Of a DNA stretch of 64,000 bases, positions 29,021 through 38,222 are shown one piece after another (position 1 is the stretch's first letter; each line of letters starts with the position of its first letter). Source of the stretch: Pseudomonas sp. Fl4BN1 (GTDB lineage: Bacteria > Pseudomonadota > Gammaproteobacteria > Pseudomonadales > Pseudomonadaceae); assembly GCF_009908285.1 (NCBI RefSeq), contig NZ_JAAARM010000008.1, positions 179,423-243,422 on the forward strand, given 5' to 3'. Position numbers and translations under genes: made by a program. Below the pieces are notes generated by a model. That model saw nothing but the letters and a program-made list of their open reading frames with translations, had not been told where the DNA came from and did no database searches.

Positions 29021-29683
29021 TCAGCGCTTGTCCGGCTGCTCGCTGATAAGCATGAACAGGCGGAACAGCACCACGCTGGTGAACAGCTGCAGGAAGCTGT
29101 AGGTGCTGTCCATGGCCAGGGACAGGAGCGGGTTGAGTGGCTCGGGATAGGCCGCTTCGCTGACGCCTTTGAGCAGCCACAACGGCGTCATCACACAGAG
29201 GATGCACACCAGGATCCGCAGGAAATGCCCACGGCTGAGGCGCAGGCTCTCACCGATGGCGGCCAGGGGCGCCATGCCCTTGAGTACCAGCAGGTACTCG
29301 GAGAAGGCCAGCACCACCATCAGAAACAGCCCCGGCAGGAAATACAGCGACAGTCCCAGCAGGATCAGCAGGGTGCTGACCGCCGTCAGCAGTGCAAAAC
29401 GCGGCCACAAGGTCAGGGCCATGGCCAGCAGGTCGCGGGTACGTGGCGATTCACCCCGGGTGCGGGCATCGAGAAACAGGATCAGCGCGCCGGTGTACAG
29501 CGGATACACCAGCAGGCCCACCACCACGTTGTAGCCGGGAAAGGCATCCGCGCCCAGGGCACTGCTCAGCCCTTGTTGCAGCAGCGCCTCAAGAATCACC
29601 AGCGGCAGGCACAGCTGGGCGATCCGGCCGAGGTTGCGCTGGAAGAAATACAGGGAGTCGCGGAGAACAGCTAACGGATTCAT
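29021..29683 (-). CDS. YciC-like integral membrane protein
   Basis: A 220-residue protein of the UPF0259/YciC type, with about six membrane helices beginning after MNPLAVLRDSLYFFQRN. Its function is unknown. The start at 29683 is chosen because the conserved N-terminus begins there; the longer frame adds a basic, unconserved segment. It is divergent from the DUF2076 gene. Confidence 0.75.
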   Translation of the reverse strand: MNPLAVLRDSLYFFQRNLGRIAQLCLPLVILEALLQQGLSSALGADAFPGYNVVVGLLVYPLYTGALILFLDARTRGESPRTRDLLAMALTLWPRFALLTAVSTLLILLGLSLYFLPGLFLMVVLAFSEYLLVLKGMAPLAAIGESLRLSRGHFLRILVCILCVMTPLWLLKGVSEAAYPEPLNPLLSLAMDSTYSFLQLFTSVVLFRLFMLISEQPDKR

Positions 29684-29862
29684 CGATGGGATCGCAGTTG
29701 ACGAAGCGGTTGCACACTTTAACCGATGCCGGCGCCTTTGGAGCAAACGTAAACCTTGGGTAAAGACCATTGAAAGTCGTCGCATCAGCCCCATAACTGG
29801 TGCGTACCGCAGCTTCTTGGGGCCGCGGACCAGATTTCTACCGGCAATCTAAAGAGGTCGCC

Positions 29863-30624
29863 ATGAACAACGAAGAGCAAAGCCTGATCGATGGACTGTT
29901 TTCACGGTTGCAGCAAGCCGAAACGGATTCAGCCCCGCGTGATGCCCAGGCCGAGGCGCGGATCAAGGAGCACCTGACCCGCCAGCCTGCCGCCGGGTAT
30001 TTCATGACCCAGGCGATCCTGGTGCAAGAGGCTGCTCTCAAGAGCCTCGACGAGCAGAACAAGCAACTGAGTCAGCAAGTCCAGCAACTGCAGGCAGAAC
30101 TGCAACAGGCCAGGTCCCAGGCCGCGACGCCGGCGCCGGCTTCGGGGGGCGGTTTCCTGTCGAGCATCTTCGGTGGTTCCCGCGAGTCGCAGCCGGCTCC
30201 TGCCCCGAGCGCTGCGCCATCCTCCGGCGGTGGCTGGCGCGAACCCGCGCGGCCGTCCTTTAGTGCGCCACCGCAGCAGAACTTCGCGGCGCCACAGCAG
30301 AACTATGCGCCTCAGCAGGCGCCAGCCGCAGCAGGCGGTGGCTTCCTCGGCGGCGCGTTGAAAACCGCTGCCGGAGTCGCCGGTGGGGTGATGCTGGCGC
30401 AGGGTATCAGCAGCCTGTTCCACAGCAACCAGCAGCCCCAGGAAGTCGTCGAAGTCATCAAGGAAGAACCGGCTCCGGCCAGTGACAACAGCGGCTGGGG
30501 CAATGACGATCAGCGCCTGGCCAACAACGACTCCTGGGGCAACAACGATCAGGGCAGCTTCAATAACGCCGACTACGACAACGACGACAGCTCGCTGTTC
30601 TCCGACGACGACTCCTTCGTCTGA
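29863..30624 (+). CDS. DUF2076 domain-containing protein
   Basis: A 253-residue protein. An N-terminal helical part (MNNEEQSLIDGLFSRLQQAE) has a coiled-coil run (EEQNKQLSQQVQQLQAELQ-like, about 70-95). A Pro/Gln/Ala low-complexity region with FAAPQQNYAPQQAP follows, then a Gly-rich hydrophobic segment (GGFLGGALKTAAGVAGGVML) and an Asn/Asp-rich tail ending SSLFSDDDSFV. It matches DUF2076, a periplasm-associated family of unknown role. RBS AGAGG precedes the ATG. Confidence 0.85.
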   Translation: MNNEEQSLIDGLFSRLQQAETDSAPRDAQAEARIKEHLTRQPAAGYFMTQAILVQEAALKSLDEQNKQLSQQVQQLQAELQQARSQAATPAPASGGGFLSSIFGGSRESQPAPAPSAAPSSGGGWREPARPSFSAPPQQNFAAPQQNYAPQQAPAAAGGGFLGGALKTAAGVAGGVMLAQGISSLFHSNQQPQEVVEVIKEEPAPASDNSGWGNDDQRLANNDSWGNNDQGSFNNADYDNDDSSLFSDDDSFV

Positions 30625-30632
30625 CGCACCGT

Positions 30633-30662
30633 CGGTCCGGGGCAGTTGCCTGCTCCGGACCG
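30633..30662 (+). terminator. Terminator of the DUF2076 gene
   Basis: A 13-bp stem (CGGTCCGGGGCAG / CTGCTCCGGACCG, one G-U) with a TTGC loop starts 8 bp past the stop. It is followed by ATTATT, so the U-tract is weak. Confidence 0.55.
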
Positions 30663-30761
30663 ATTATTCGCGGAACAATCCTTGTGACTGGCATACTGGG
30701 CGACTTTTCGGGGCCTGAGGCCCGATCCAGCCCCTGCGCTGCTGCGCCATGAGGATTAGCG

Positions 30762-31241
30762 GTGAAAAAAATCGCTGTGTTCGCCGATGTCCAGAACCTC
30801 TATTACACCGTCCGCCAGGCTTATGGTTGTCACTTCAACTACGCAGCCCTGTGGGCGGATATCAGCAAACAGGGGCAGATTGTCGAAGCCTATGCCTATG
30901 CCATCGATCGCGGTGACAGCAAGCAGCAGCAGTTTCAGCAGATCCTGCGCAACCTGGGCTTCACGGTAAAGCTCAAGCCCTACATCCAGCGCAGCGATGG
31001 TTCGGCCAAGGGTGACTGGGACGTGGGTATCACCATCGACATCATGGACGCCGCCGCCCAGGTCGACGAAGTGGTGCTGGCTTCCGGCGACGGTGATTTC
31101 GACCTGCTGCTGGAGCGCATCATCCACAAGCACGGGGTCAGCGCGGTGGCCTACGGGGTGCCGGGCCTGACGGCCAATTCACTGATTCGCGCGGCCACTC
31201 GCTATGTGCCGATCGAAGGCGCCTTGCTGCTGAAAAGCTGA
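30762..31241 (+). CDS. NYN domain protein (LabA/DUF88 family)
   Basis: A 159-residue PIN-like NYN domain. Conserved acidic residues are in VFADVQNLYY, KGDWDVGITIDIM and ASGDGDFDLLL, the metal-binding set of NYN nucleases. It is therefore probably an RNA-cleaving enzyme, but its target is unknown. The start is GTG with GAGGAT upstream. The downstream DnaQ-like exonuclease gene is 27 bp away on the same strand, so the two may be co-expressed. Confidence 0.88.
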   Translation: MKKIAVFADVQNLYYTVRQAYGCHFNYAALWADISKQGQIVEAYAYAIDRGDSKQQQFQQILRNLGFTVKLKPYIQRSDGSAKGDWDVGITIDIMDAAAQVDEVVLASGDGDFDLLLERIIHKHGVSAVAYGVPGLTANSLIRAATRYVPIEGALLLKS

Positions 31242-31268
31242 TCAATATTTATACGGAGCAGGACAGGT

Positions 31269-31880
31269 TTGGAACGCATTGCGGTCATCGACTTTGAAAC
31301 CACCGGGATTTCCCCGAGCAGCAGTTGCCGGGCCACGGAAATCGCCGTGGTGATCCTTGAACAGGGGCGCATCGTCGAGCGTTACCAGAGCCTGATGAAT
31401 GCCGGCGTGCGTGTGCCGGGGTTCATCGAACAGTTGACCGGTATCAGCAATGCCATGCTGCGCAGCGCCCCACCGGCAGAACAGGTGATGAACGAGGTCA
31501 ACGAGTTTGTCGGCACCACGCCCTTGCTGGCGCACAACGCGGCCTTCGACCAGAAGTTCTGGGATTTCGAACTGGGACGGATCAAGCGCACCCGCCTGCA
31601 AAATTTCGCCTGTTCCCTGCTGCTGGCCCGGCGCCTGATGCCGGCGGCGCCGAACCACAAGCTCGGCACCTTGACCTCCTATGCCGGCTTGCCTCACACC
31701 GGCCAGGCTCACCGGGCCATGGCCGATGCCGAAATGGCCGCCAACCTGGTGGCGCACCTGGCGACAGAGCTAAGGCACAAGCATGGCATGCAGGCGCTGT
31801 CCCATGATTTTCTGTGCAAGCTGCAGAAAGTCCCGGCGGCCAAGGTGCCCGAGCACCTCAAGCGCCATCGCGGTTGTTGA
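31269..31880 (+). CDS. DnaQ-like 3'-5' exonuclease
   Basis: A 203-residue DEDDh exonuclease. Exo I is VIDFETTG (D, E), Exo II is LLAHNAAFDQKF (D), and Exo III is GQAHRAMADAEMAA (H, D). It resembles the proofreading domain of Pol III epsilon but is shorter and is not the replicative dnaQ. The start is TTG with AGGACAGG upstream. It probably pairs transcriptionally with the NYN gene. Confidence 0.9.
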   Translation: MERIAVIDFETTGISPSSSCRATEIAVVILEQGRIVERYQSLMNAGVRVPGFIEQLTGISNAMLRSAPPAEQVMNEVNEFVGTTPLLAHNAAFDQKFWDFELGRIKRTRLQNFACSLLLARRLMPAAPNHKLGTLTSYAGLPHTGQAHRAMADAEMAANLVAHLATELRHKHGMQALSHDFLCKLQKVPAAKVPEHLKRHRGC

Positions 31881-31987
31881 ACGCTTTTCCACGGTAGCCT
31901 TTGTCGCTGGCTTGAGCCTTGTTTTTGGCGTGTCTGGTCCACAAGGTTTCGGTGTGTCTGCAGTCGTCAGGTTTCTACGGTTACGAT

Positions 31988-32089
31988 TGATCAAAAAATA
32001 GCCAGTTCTCTGGAGGTCTTGCGTGCTCAAGGCTGCAGAGGCTTTTGCTCAGGTTATCCACAGGCGGCTCCCCAAGGATTGGGGGTAAG
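31988..32089 (+). repeat. 102-bp repeat, copy A
   Basis: Starts TGATCAAAAAA and ends GGATTGGGGGTAAG, with TTATCCACA at 32054-32062, exactly 66 bp from the left end. The same length, ends and internal spacing recur at 43547 and 43681. Confidence 0.85.
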
Positions 32090-32117
32090 AGGGTCGCCGG
32101 CGGTGAGCCGGGGCGGA

Positions 32118-32570
32118 TCATTTATCGAGGTTCTCCAGCTGTCCCAAGGGCACGCGCCGCTCGATGGCACTGGACAGCACGATAGAGGTCTTGCTGAAAC
32201 CGAACTGGGCCACACGGTTGATCAACTCCTCCAGTTCCGGCATCGAGCCCACCGCCGCTTGCATGATTACGCAGGGATCGCCGGTGACCCGGTGGCATTC
32301 GGTGAGCTGTGGAATCCGAACCAGTTCGTCATAGGCCTTCTGGTTGCCATGCTGGGCCAGGCGCAGTTCGATCACGCACTGGATCGGCAGCCCCAGCTTG
32401 CTCATGTCGACCTTGGCCTGGTAGCCGGTGATCACTCCGCCGGCTTCGAGCTTGGCCACGCGCTCGGCCACAGCCGGCGCCGAAAGATTGACCTTGCGGG
32501 CCAGCTCGGCATAACTCGCCCGGCCGTTTTCCAGCAGCGCGGCGAGGAGCATGCGGTCGTACTTGTCCAT
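32118..32570 (-). CDS. Lrp/AsnC family transcriptional regulator
   Basis: A 150-residue regulator: winged helix at residues 1-60 (MDKYDRMLLAALLENGRASY, recognition helix SAPAVAERVAKLEAGGVI) and RAM domain (VTGDPCVIMQAAVGSMPELE). The ATG at 32570 has GGGAG upstream. It is divergent from the DMT transporter gene, a layout typical of an Lrp-type regulator controlling an amino-acid exporter; that link is inferred. Confidence 0.9.
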   Translation of the reverse strand: MDKYDRMLLAALLENGRASYAELARKVNLSAPAVAERVAKLEAGGVITGYQAKVDMSKLGLPIQCVIELRLAQHGNQKAYDELVRIPQLTECHRVTGDPCVIMQAAVGSMPELEELINRVAQFGFSKTSIVLSSAIERRVPLGQLENLDK

Positions 32571-32734
32571 GGAAAACTCCCAAACCCAGGCTGACTTTCG
32601 AAAGCACGGTATATAGCCTTGATCTCCATGTTTTGAAAAGTGTATGGGTCTTATAAACAGGTTTTGTAACTTAATTTCCGTTGACCGGCTTTTTAGAATA
32701 GATCTCCCCTCATGCCTGCCTTCGAGCCGTTCCC

Positions 32735-33646
32735 ATGCCTGGCCAAAGTCGTTTTCCGCTGCCCCTGATTGCTGCCTTCTTTGCTCTGTACGTGATCTGG
32801 GGCTCGACCTACCTGGTGATCCGGATTGGTGTCGAGTACTGGCCTCCGTTGATGCTGGGGGGCATCCGTTTCGTGATCGCCGGTGGCCTGATGTACGCCT
32901 TCCTGCGCTGGCGCGGAGTACCGGCACCGACCTGGGCGCAGTGGAAGGCGGCGGGCATGATTGGCATTCTGCTGCTTAGCTGCGGCAATGGCGCAGTGAC
33001 CGTGGCTGAGCATAGTGGTGTCACCTCCGGGGTCGCCGCATTGGCAGTGGCCACCGTGCCTTTGTTCACCTTGCTCTGTGGTTATTTCTGGGGCGCACGC
33101 AACACCCGCCTGGAGTGGGCCGGGATCATGCTCGGGATGATTGGCATCGGCATGCTCAACCTGGGTTCCAATCTGCAGTCCAGTCCACTGGGCGCGGGCT
33201 TGTTGCTGTTCGCCGCGGCAGCCTGGGCGTTCGGTTCGGTATGGAGCAAGCACCTGCCACTGCCCCAGGGCGCCATGGCCAGCGCCGCGGAGATGCTGGT
33301 GGGTGGCGTGGTGCTGCTGATTGGCAGCGCCCTGAGTGGTGAGCGCCTGGAAGCGGTACCGCCGCTGGAAGGCTGGTTGGCCCTGCTCTACTTGATCGGC
33401 TTCGGCTCGATCATCGCATTCAATGCCTACATGTACCTGCTCAAGCATGTGCGTCCGGCCGCGGCTACCAGCTACGCCTACGTCAACCCGGCTGTCGCGG
33501 TGCTGCTGGGCATCGTGTTTATCGGCGAAACCATCGGCATCGAAGAGGCCGTGGCCATGGTGGTGATCATCAGCGCGGTGGTGCTGATCGGCCTGCCCCA
33601 GTGGCGCAAGTCCAAGTCGAAAGTGGTAGTCCAGGAAAGCGCCTGA
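32735..33646 (+). CDS. yedA: EamA/DMT family transporter, YedA-like
   Basis: A 303-residue inner-membrane protein with ten predicted helices in two EamA repeats. The first starts FFALYVIWGSTYLVIRIGVE and the second has AAAAWAFGSVWSKHLPL and TSYAYVNPAVAVLLGIVFIGE. These motifs match the YedA subgroup. It is likely a metabolite or amino-acid exporter under the divergent Lrp-type gene. Confidence 0.85.
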   Translation: MPGQSRFPLPLIAAFFALYVIWGSTYLVIRIGVEYWPPLMLGGIRFVIAGGLMYAFLRWRGVPAPTWAQWKAAGMIGILLLSCGNGAVTVAEHSGVTSGVAALAVATVPLFTLLCGYFWGARNTRLEWAGIMLGMIGIGMLNLGSNLQSSPLGAGLLLFAAAAWAFGSVWSKHLPLPQGAMASAAEMLVGGVVLLIGSALSGERLEAVPPLEGWLALLYLIGFGSIIAFNAYMYLLKHVRPAAATSYAYVNPAVAVLLGIVFIGETIGIEEAVAMVVIISAVVLIGLPQWRKSKSKVVVQESA

Positions 33647-33661
33647 CCCGCTCGGGTCAGG
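33642..33661. terminator. Palindromic hairpin at convergent ends
   Basis: CCTGACCC-GCTC-GGGTCAGG is a perfect 8-bp stem spanning the yedA stop and the gap to the next convergent gene. No long U-tract follows in either direction. Confidence 0.55.
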
Positions 33662-33672
33662 TGCTGGGCCGA

Positions 33673-34713
33673 TTATTGCGGCGGGATTGCCTTGGCCAGG
33701 AAGGCGCTGACGGTGTCGGCGACCTGCTGGTGAATCGCCTCACGGCTGCGCCCGTCACCGTCCTGGCAGATGATTTCGTCACCCGGCGCCTCTTTCTTGA
33801 GAAGAGCGACGGCCCCCGGCTTGCAGTTCTGCATGAAGCTGAAGTGGCTGGCGTCGGCGATTTTCTCACTGTTCACCCGGTCCTGAGGGAGCTGGGCGGC
33901 CAGGTGGGCCGACTCCATCTGGAACGGCAGGTCACCATTGATATCAACCCCCGCACCCAGGACCAGTAGCGGGTGCTCGATGCTCGCCAGGCTCTGTGCA
34001 GTGAAGCCACGGGCGAACCCCAGGTCGAGCGAGACGAAGGCCTTGACCCGTGGATCCCGCAGGTCCTGGCCAAGGAGCGATTGCTGTTCAGGGACTATGC
34101 CCATTTCTGGGGCCAAGCCGCAGATCCTCGGGTTCGGGTGCAGCTGGCATTCCTCCTGCAAACGTTGCGCACTGTAGCGTGCGCCGGCCAGCGCGGTGAC
34201 GGTCCAGCCTCCCAGCGAGTGGCCGATGGCCGCGATCCGATCACCTTGGACAGGGCCAGCCAGGGCTGGGTTCTGGGTCAACTGGTCGATGACTCGGCTG
34301 AGATCGCGGGGGCGTTCCCAGAGTCTTGCCGCCTCTTCCGAGCGTGTGTCGAACGTGGTTGTGCCCGGGTGGTTGGGGGCGGCGACCACATATCCCTGGC
34401 GCACCAGGTCCGCCGCCAGCCAGCTGAGGTTTCGCCAATTGCCGCGATAACCATGGGACAGGACCACTAAAGGATGTGGCTGCTGGGTAAGCGGTGCATC
34501 GCGGATGGCCGGTACCCCATAGAACACCTGGTTTTCCCCGGTCGAGACAACGGGCTCAGTGGTGGCCGTCGGGTACCAGAGGGCGACATGCAGTGCTCGG
34601 TTGTCGGGTGACTGGGCCAGCTCGATTTCGCGGAAACCGATGCTCTCGGCGGCCTGCGCACTGGCGATTGAAAGGCCCGCTAGCATCCATGCGGACAGGG
34701 CAGTCTTGAGCAT
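33673..34713 (-). CDS. Exported alpha/beta hydrolase (dienelactone hydrolase-like)
   Basis: A 346-residue protein with a signal peptide (LKTALSAWMLAGLSIASAQA). The hydrolase fold has oxyanion-region HGYRGNW, nucleophile elbow IGHSLGGW (Ser near residue 168) and a late His in DASHFSFMQ. It resembles PAF-acetylhydrolase/dienelactone-hydrolase-like exported proteins; the substrate is unknown. Confidence 0.82.
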   Translation of the reverse strand: MLKTALSAWMLAGLSIASAQAAESIGFREIELAQSPDNRALHVALWYPTATTEPVVSTGENQVFYGVPAIRDAPLTQQPHPLVVLSHGYRGNWRNLSWLAADLVRQGYVVAAPNHPGTTTFDTRSEEAARLWERPRDLSRVIDQLTQNPALAGPVQGDRIAAIGHSLGGWTVTALAGARYSAQRLQEECQLHPNPRICGLAPEMGIVPEQQSLLGQDLRDPRVKAFVSLDLGFARGFTAQSLASIEHPLLVLGAGVDINGDLPFQMESAHLAAQLPQDRVNSEKIADASHFSFMQNCKPGAVALLKKEAPGDEIICQDGDGRSREAIHQQVADTVSAFLAKAIPPQ

Positions 34714-34857
34714 TGAAATCTCCGTCGGAAAGTATTCGTGCGCCGCTGGCGAACGTGCCGGGGTGGCGAGCGTGAGATTAATGCGAATCAGGATTGGAGG
34801 CGAGCGAGGTTTATCTTGGCGAGCCTAAGCCTGTTTGCCAGGGACTGTTGAAGAAGG

Positions 34858-34879
34858 GGCGCGCCATGCCTGGCGCGCC
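34858..34879. repeat. Inverted repeat downstream of the metalloprotease
   Basis: GGCGCGCC-ATGCCT-GGCGCGCC is a perfect hairpin 120 bp past the protease stop. On the minus strand CCTTCTTC follows, a poor U-tract. Confidence 0.5.
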
Positions 34880-34968
34880 TTGAGGAGGGCGGATCAATTG
34901 CCAGCAGCAGTCAAGGGGGCGTGCCAGTGTTCCGGCCCCTTGCCGCAGCTTCAGGTTTTCGGGACTGG

Positions 34969-34990
34969 CGAGCGATCCTGGGATCGCTCG
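34969..34990 (-). terminator. Hairpin just after the metalloprotease
   Basis: CGAGCGATCC-TG-GGATCGCTCG is a perfect 10-bp stem 11 bp past the stop codon. It is probably a 3'-end stabiliser or part of a terminator; no U-run is present. Confidence 0.55.
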
Positions 34991-35000
34991 TCAGGTGTCT

Positions 35001-38000
35001 TCAGTTGCAAGGACCGCCGTCGCGCCAGACCTTGCCGCTGTTGTCCGGGCCGACGGTGCTGCTGTTCGGTTGAGTGCCACGGGTCCACCAGCGTGCGATG
35101 TAGTAGCGCCCGTCGTGGCTGACCTTGTTACCTGTCACATAGATCGCGCCTGCGCTCCAGGGGCCCTGGCATCCCGCTGGCGGAATCGGCTCTTCGGCCA
35201 GCACCATTACGCTGTGGTCCCGGATCACGCTGTGCTTGCCGTTGTCCAGGGTCAGGCTGAAGCGGTAGCTGGTGTCCTTGTCCTGCTTGGGGGCGATGAA
35301 ACTCAGCTTGGCTCCCGACGCCTGGAAGGCCACATTTGGGGTTACGCTCCAGCGGTAGCTCAAGGCCAGCCCGGCCGGATCGCTGGAGCCGGAGGCGTCC
35401 AGGATGACCGACTCGCCGCCCTTGGCCTGGACAGCACCGCTAATGGTCGCCACGGGTGGCTTGACCACTGCGGGGGCATCGGCCATGACCTTGACGTTAT
35501 GCTCGCGAGTCGCACTCTGCTTGCCGTTGCTCACCGTCAGGCTGACCCGATAGACGACGTCCTGGTCGACTTGCGGGGCGACGAACTTCATCAGGGTGCC
35601 CGCGGCTTCGAAACCGACGCTGGGGCTGACTTTCCAGCTGTAGCTCAGGTTCAGGCCGGCCGGGTCACTGGAGGCCGTCGCGTTGAGGTAGACCATCTCA
35701 CCAGGCTTGGCCTCGGTTGCGCCGCCAATGATCGCTACGGGAGGCTTGAGCGTTTCCACCGGTGGCTCGGTCGGTTTATCCCCGCCGCCCTGGCAGGGGC
35801 CGAGGTCGCGCCAAACCTTGCCGCCGCCATCAGGGCCGGTGAAGGCTGGGTTGCCCGGTTCGCTGCCTGAAGTCCACCAACGAGCCTGGTACTGACGACT
35901 TTTCCACTGCACCACATCGTTGGTCACGTAGATTCCGCCGACTTTCCACTCAGCCTTGCAGCTGCTGGTGGCGGCCTTGCCCTTGACCCGTATTTCGTGG
36001 GTCCGGGTACTGCTCAGCTTGCCGTTGCTCAGGGTCAGGGTGAAACGATAGCGAGTATCTTCAGCCAGCTCTGGCGCGATAAACGACACGCTTGAACCGT
36101 CGAAGCTGAAGTCCAGCTTGGGCGACGCTTCCCAGGCGAAGCTCAAGGCATTGCCTTGCGGATCGCTGGAGGCGGAGGCGTCCAGGACGATCTTGTCGCC
36201 GGCATTGGCCTCGGTCTTGCCACTGATTACGGCTATCGGTGATTTACCCGCTTCCACAGGTTTCAGCGAAGCAGCCTTGACCTCGTTGTCAGCGTTGAAC
36301 TCGCCGTCGGCGAGCAAGTCCCAGGCGCCGCTCGGGCTGTTGCTGCCGTAGACCTGGTAGCCCTTGATGTTGCCCGTTTGGCCCGCGTCCTGGCGAGGCA
36401 GGTAATGTAGTTGCGAGAAGCGGCGTTCGGCCCCCAGATCAATGATGATTTCATGGGGATAGCGTGCGTTCGCGGCCGAGCTCCAGTAGGTCTTGGGGTT
36501 GCCGTCGATGGCCTGGTCGCCCATGACCAGGCCGGTTCCGGCACTGCTGGTGGAGTGGATGCGCCAGCTGTCACGCGGCAGCGATTGGCCCTTGGCGTCG
36601 GCCAGTAGCAATTCCGCCACGCTGGCATTGTCCTTGCCATCCACCGAGGAAGCGGCTACCAGTTTCAGGTAGCGGGCCTGGGCGGTTTCACTCCGCTGCG
36701 CATAGCTGAAGCCTTCCAGAACCAGGTCGGAGGCGGTTTTATTGTTGTTCGTGCGCAGGGCCAGGTACCAGCGGCCGGCACGAGGAGTGTTGACCGCCAA
36801 GGACGGGCCTGAGTTTTCCTGGGAGCGATAGTCGTAGGCGCTGAGGCTCGGTTGGGTTCCGTACTTGATCAGCAGCTGGGTGTTCCCCGTGTATTCGGTA
36901 CGTTGGCCATTGGTGACCATGAACACCAGGCGCTCGGTGCCGGGCGCAACATCGATCGGGAAGTAGCGCCACTGTTTTGCCTCCAGGTCGATCTTCTGCT
37001 CGAGGATCTTGCTCGCCTGCTCTTCGGCCAGGGGCACGACGGCAGGGCTATAGGCGGACATCTTCGCCGCGTTTTCGCGCCATACCCGGGCCATGTTGGC
37101 GGTGCGCGCATCCCCTACAGGCACGCCGCGGATGTCTTTCACATCGGGGTTGGAGTAATAGCCGATGTGGTTGCCGCACAAGATGCTGCCGACGGTGCCG
37201 TTGTTGTGGCCGAATTTATAGCTGCTGCCATCGGAGCAGTGATGGCCCCCGGCGTTGTGGCCGATCTCGTGGCGGAAGGCCGCGGATGAGCTAATGGCGT
37301 TGACGGTATAGCGTCCACCGACATAGCCCCAGGCCAAGGCGGTGTCCACCCCTGGGGTACCTTTGACGAAGGCGGCCACAAGATCCGGGCTGTACCGCTT
37401 CATGCCTTCGGCGAACAGGGTGCTGACCTGGCCCAGGGTTCCGTCGGAGCTTGCGGTAATCGGGTAGTCGCCGGGAATCACCTGGGTGCCTACCAGGCGC
37501 AGGCGTACGCCTTGAACCTGGGATTGTTTCAAGGCTCTGTTGACCGTCGCGATCTGGCCCAGGGCATAGGCTTCGTGATCGCCGATGTAGTTGACCGCTA
37601 CTTGTGAGAAACCGGCCAACACGTCGATGACGGTCTCACCCTGGGCGTTGCGGTTGAGCTGCAGGCTGCGTTGGCCGCTCAGGGTTTCCAGCTCGTGGAC
37701 GGTCTCCTCGATGCTGATTTCTTCAGAATCGCTGCCGCCTCCAGGCTGGCCCAGGCGATCTTCAGAACGGATCATCGACTGTTCGCCACTGGCGTGGCCA
37801 CGAATGATCGCGCCGGCGTCTGGCAGAAGGGCGATAAAACTGCCATCGCCACGGGTGACCAGGATCATTTCTCCCGGTGCGTTGAGCGAGCGGGCACGAC
37901 CCTCGAGCTGGCCGGTCATGACCTTGAGATCCTTGAAGGTGTCGTTCTGCTCTGGGATCAGGCGGCGAATGCGCATCCCGGTTTCCTGCAATAGCAACTC

Positions 38001-38222
38001 GGTCCCGACTTCGCTGGTGCTGCGCTGGTTGGGGTTGTTGTTTAGCGCCTGGATGTTGATGAAGTGCCCGCTGATCACGTTTTCACTGCGCGATTGCGTG
38101 GTATTGGCAGACTCTTCGCTGGCCAGTGCCAGACCGCTCAGTGGCAGTAAAACAGCAGTCCCCAGGCCGGCGACCCAAAGGCGGGTGGCACGGGACAGGG
38201 CGTTCAATCTGAAGCTCGGCAT
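35001..38222 (-). CDS. Secreted multidomain metzincin-type metalloprotease with chitin-binding domains
   Basis: A 1073-residue secreted protein. Order: signal peptide (1-about 34), propeptide-like region (about 40-165), zinc protease domain with HEIGHNAGGHH (HExxHxxGxxH; H318, E319, H322, H328 from the chosen start), PPC-like beta domain (about 400-505), F5/8-type discoidin domain (about 515-650), and PKD-like domain. Next come a type-3 chitin-binding module (WKSRQYQARWWTSGSEPG), two more PKD-like domains, and a second chitin-binding module (DGRYYIARWWTRGTQP) at the C-terminus. The catalytic motif is intact. The likely role is attack on chitin- or glycan-associated proteins outside the cell, possibly via type II secretion. 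The start at 38222 is preferred over 38228 because AGGA stands 6 nt before it. Confidence 0.88.
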   Translation of the reverse strand: MPSFRLNALSRATRLWVAGLGTAVLLPLSGLALASEESANTTQSRSENVISGHFINIQALNNNPNQRSTSEVGTELLLQETGMRIRRLIPEQNDTFKDLKVMTGQLEGRARSLNAPGEMILVTRGDGSFIALLPDAGAIIRGHASGEQSMIRSEDRLGQPGGGSDSEEISIEETVHELETLSGQRSLQLNRNAQGETVIDVLAGFSQVAVNYIGDHEAYALGQIATVNRALKQSQVQGVRLRLVGTQVIPGDYPITASSDGTLGQVSTLFAEGMKRYSPDLVAAFVKGTPGVDTALAWGYVGGRYTVNAISSSAAFRHEIGHNAGGHHCSDGSSYKFGHNNGTVGSILCGNHIGYYSNPDVKDIRGVPVGDARTANMARVWRENAAKMSAYSPAVVPLAEEQASKILEQKIDLEAKQWRYFPIDVAPGTERLVFMVTNGQRTEYTGNTQLLIKYGTQPSLSAYDYRSQENSGPSLAVNTPRAGRWYLALRTNNNKTASDLVLEGFSYAQRSETAQARYLKLVAASSVDGKDNASVAELLLADAKGQSLPRDSWRIHSTSSAGTGLVMGDQAIDGNPKTYWSSAANARYPHEIIIDLGAERRFSQLHYLPRQDAGQTGNIKGYQVYGSNSPSGAWDLLADGEFNADNEVKAASLKPVEAGKSPIAVISGKTEANAGDKIVLDASASSDPQGNALSFAWEASPKLDFSFDGSSVSFIAPELAEDTRYRFTLTLSNGKLSSTRTHEIRVKGKAATSSCKAEWKVGGIYVTNDVVQWKSRQYQARWWTSGSEPGNPAFTGPDGGGKVWRDLGPCQGGGDKPTEPPVETLKPPVAIIGGATEAKPGEMVYLNATASSDPAGLNLSYSWKVSPSVGFEAAGTLMKFVAPQVDQDVVYRVSLTVSNGKQSATREHNVKVMADAPAVVKPPVATISGAVQAKGGESVILDASGSSDPAGLALSYRWSVTPNVAFQASGAKLSFIAPKQDKDTSYRFSLTLDNGKHSVIRDHSVMVLAEEPIPPAGCQGPWSAGAIYVTGNKVSHDGRYYIARWWTRGTQPNSSTVGPDNSGKVWRDGGPCN

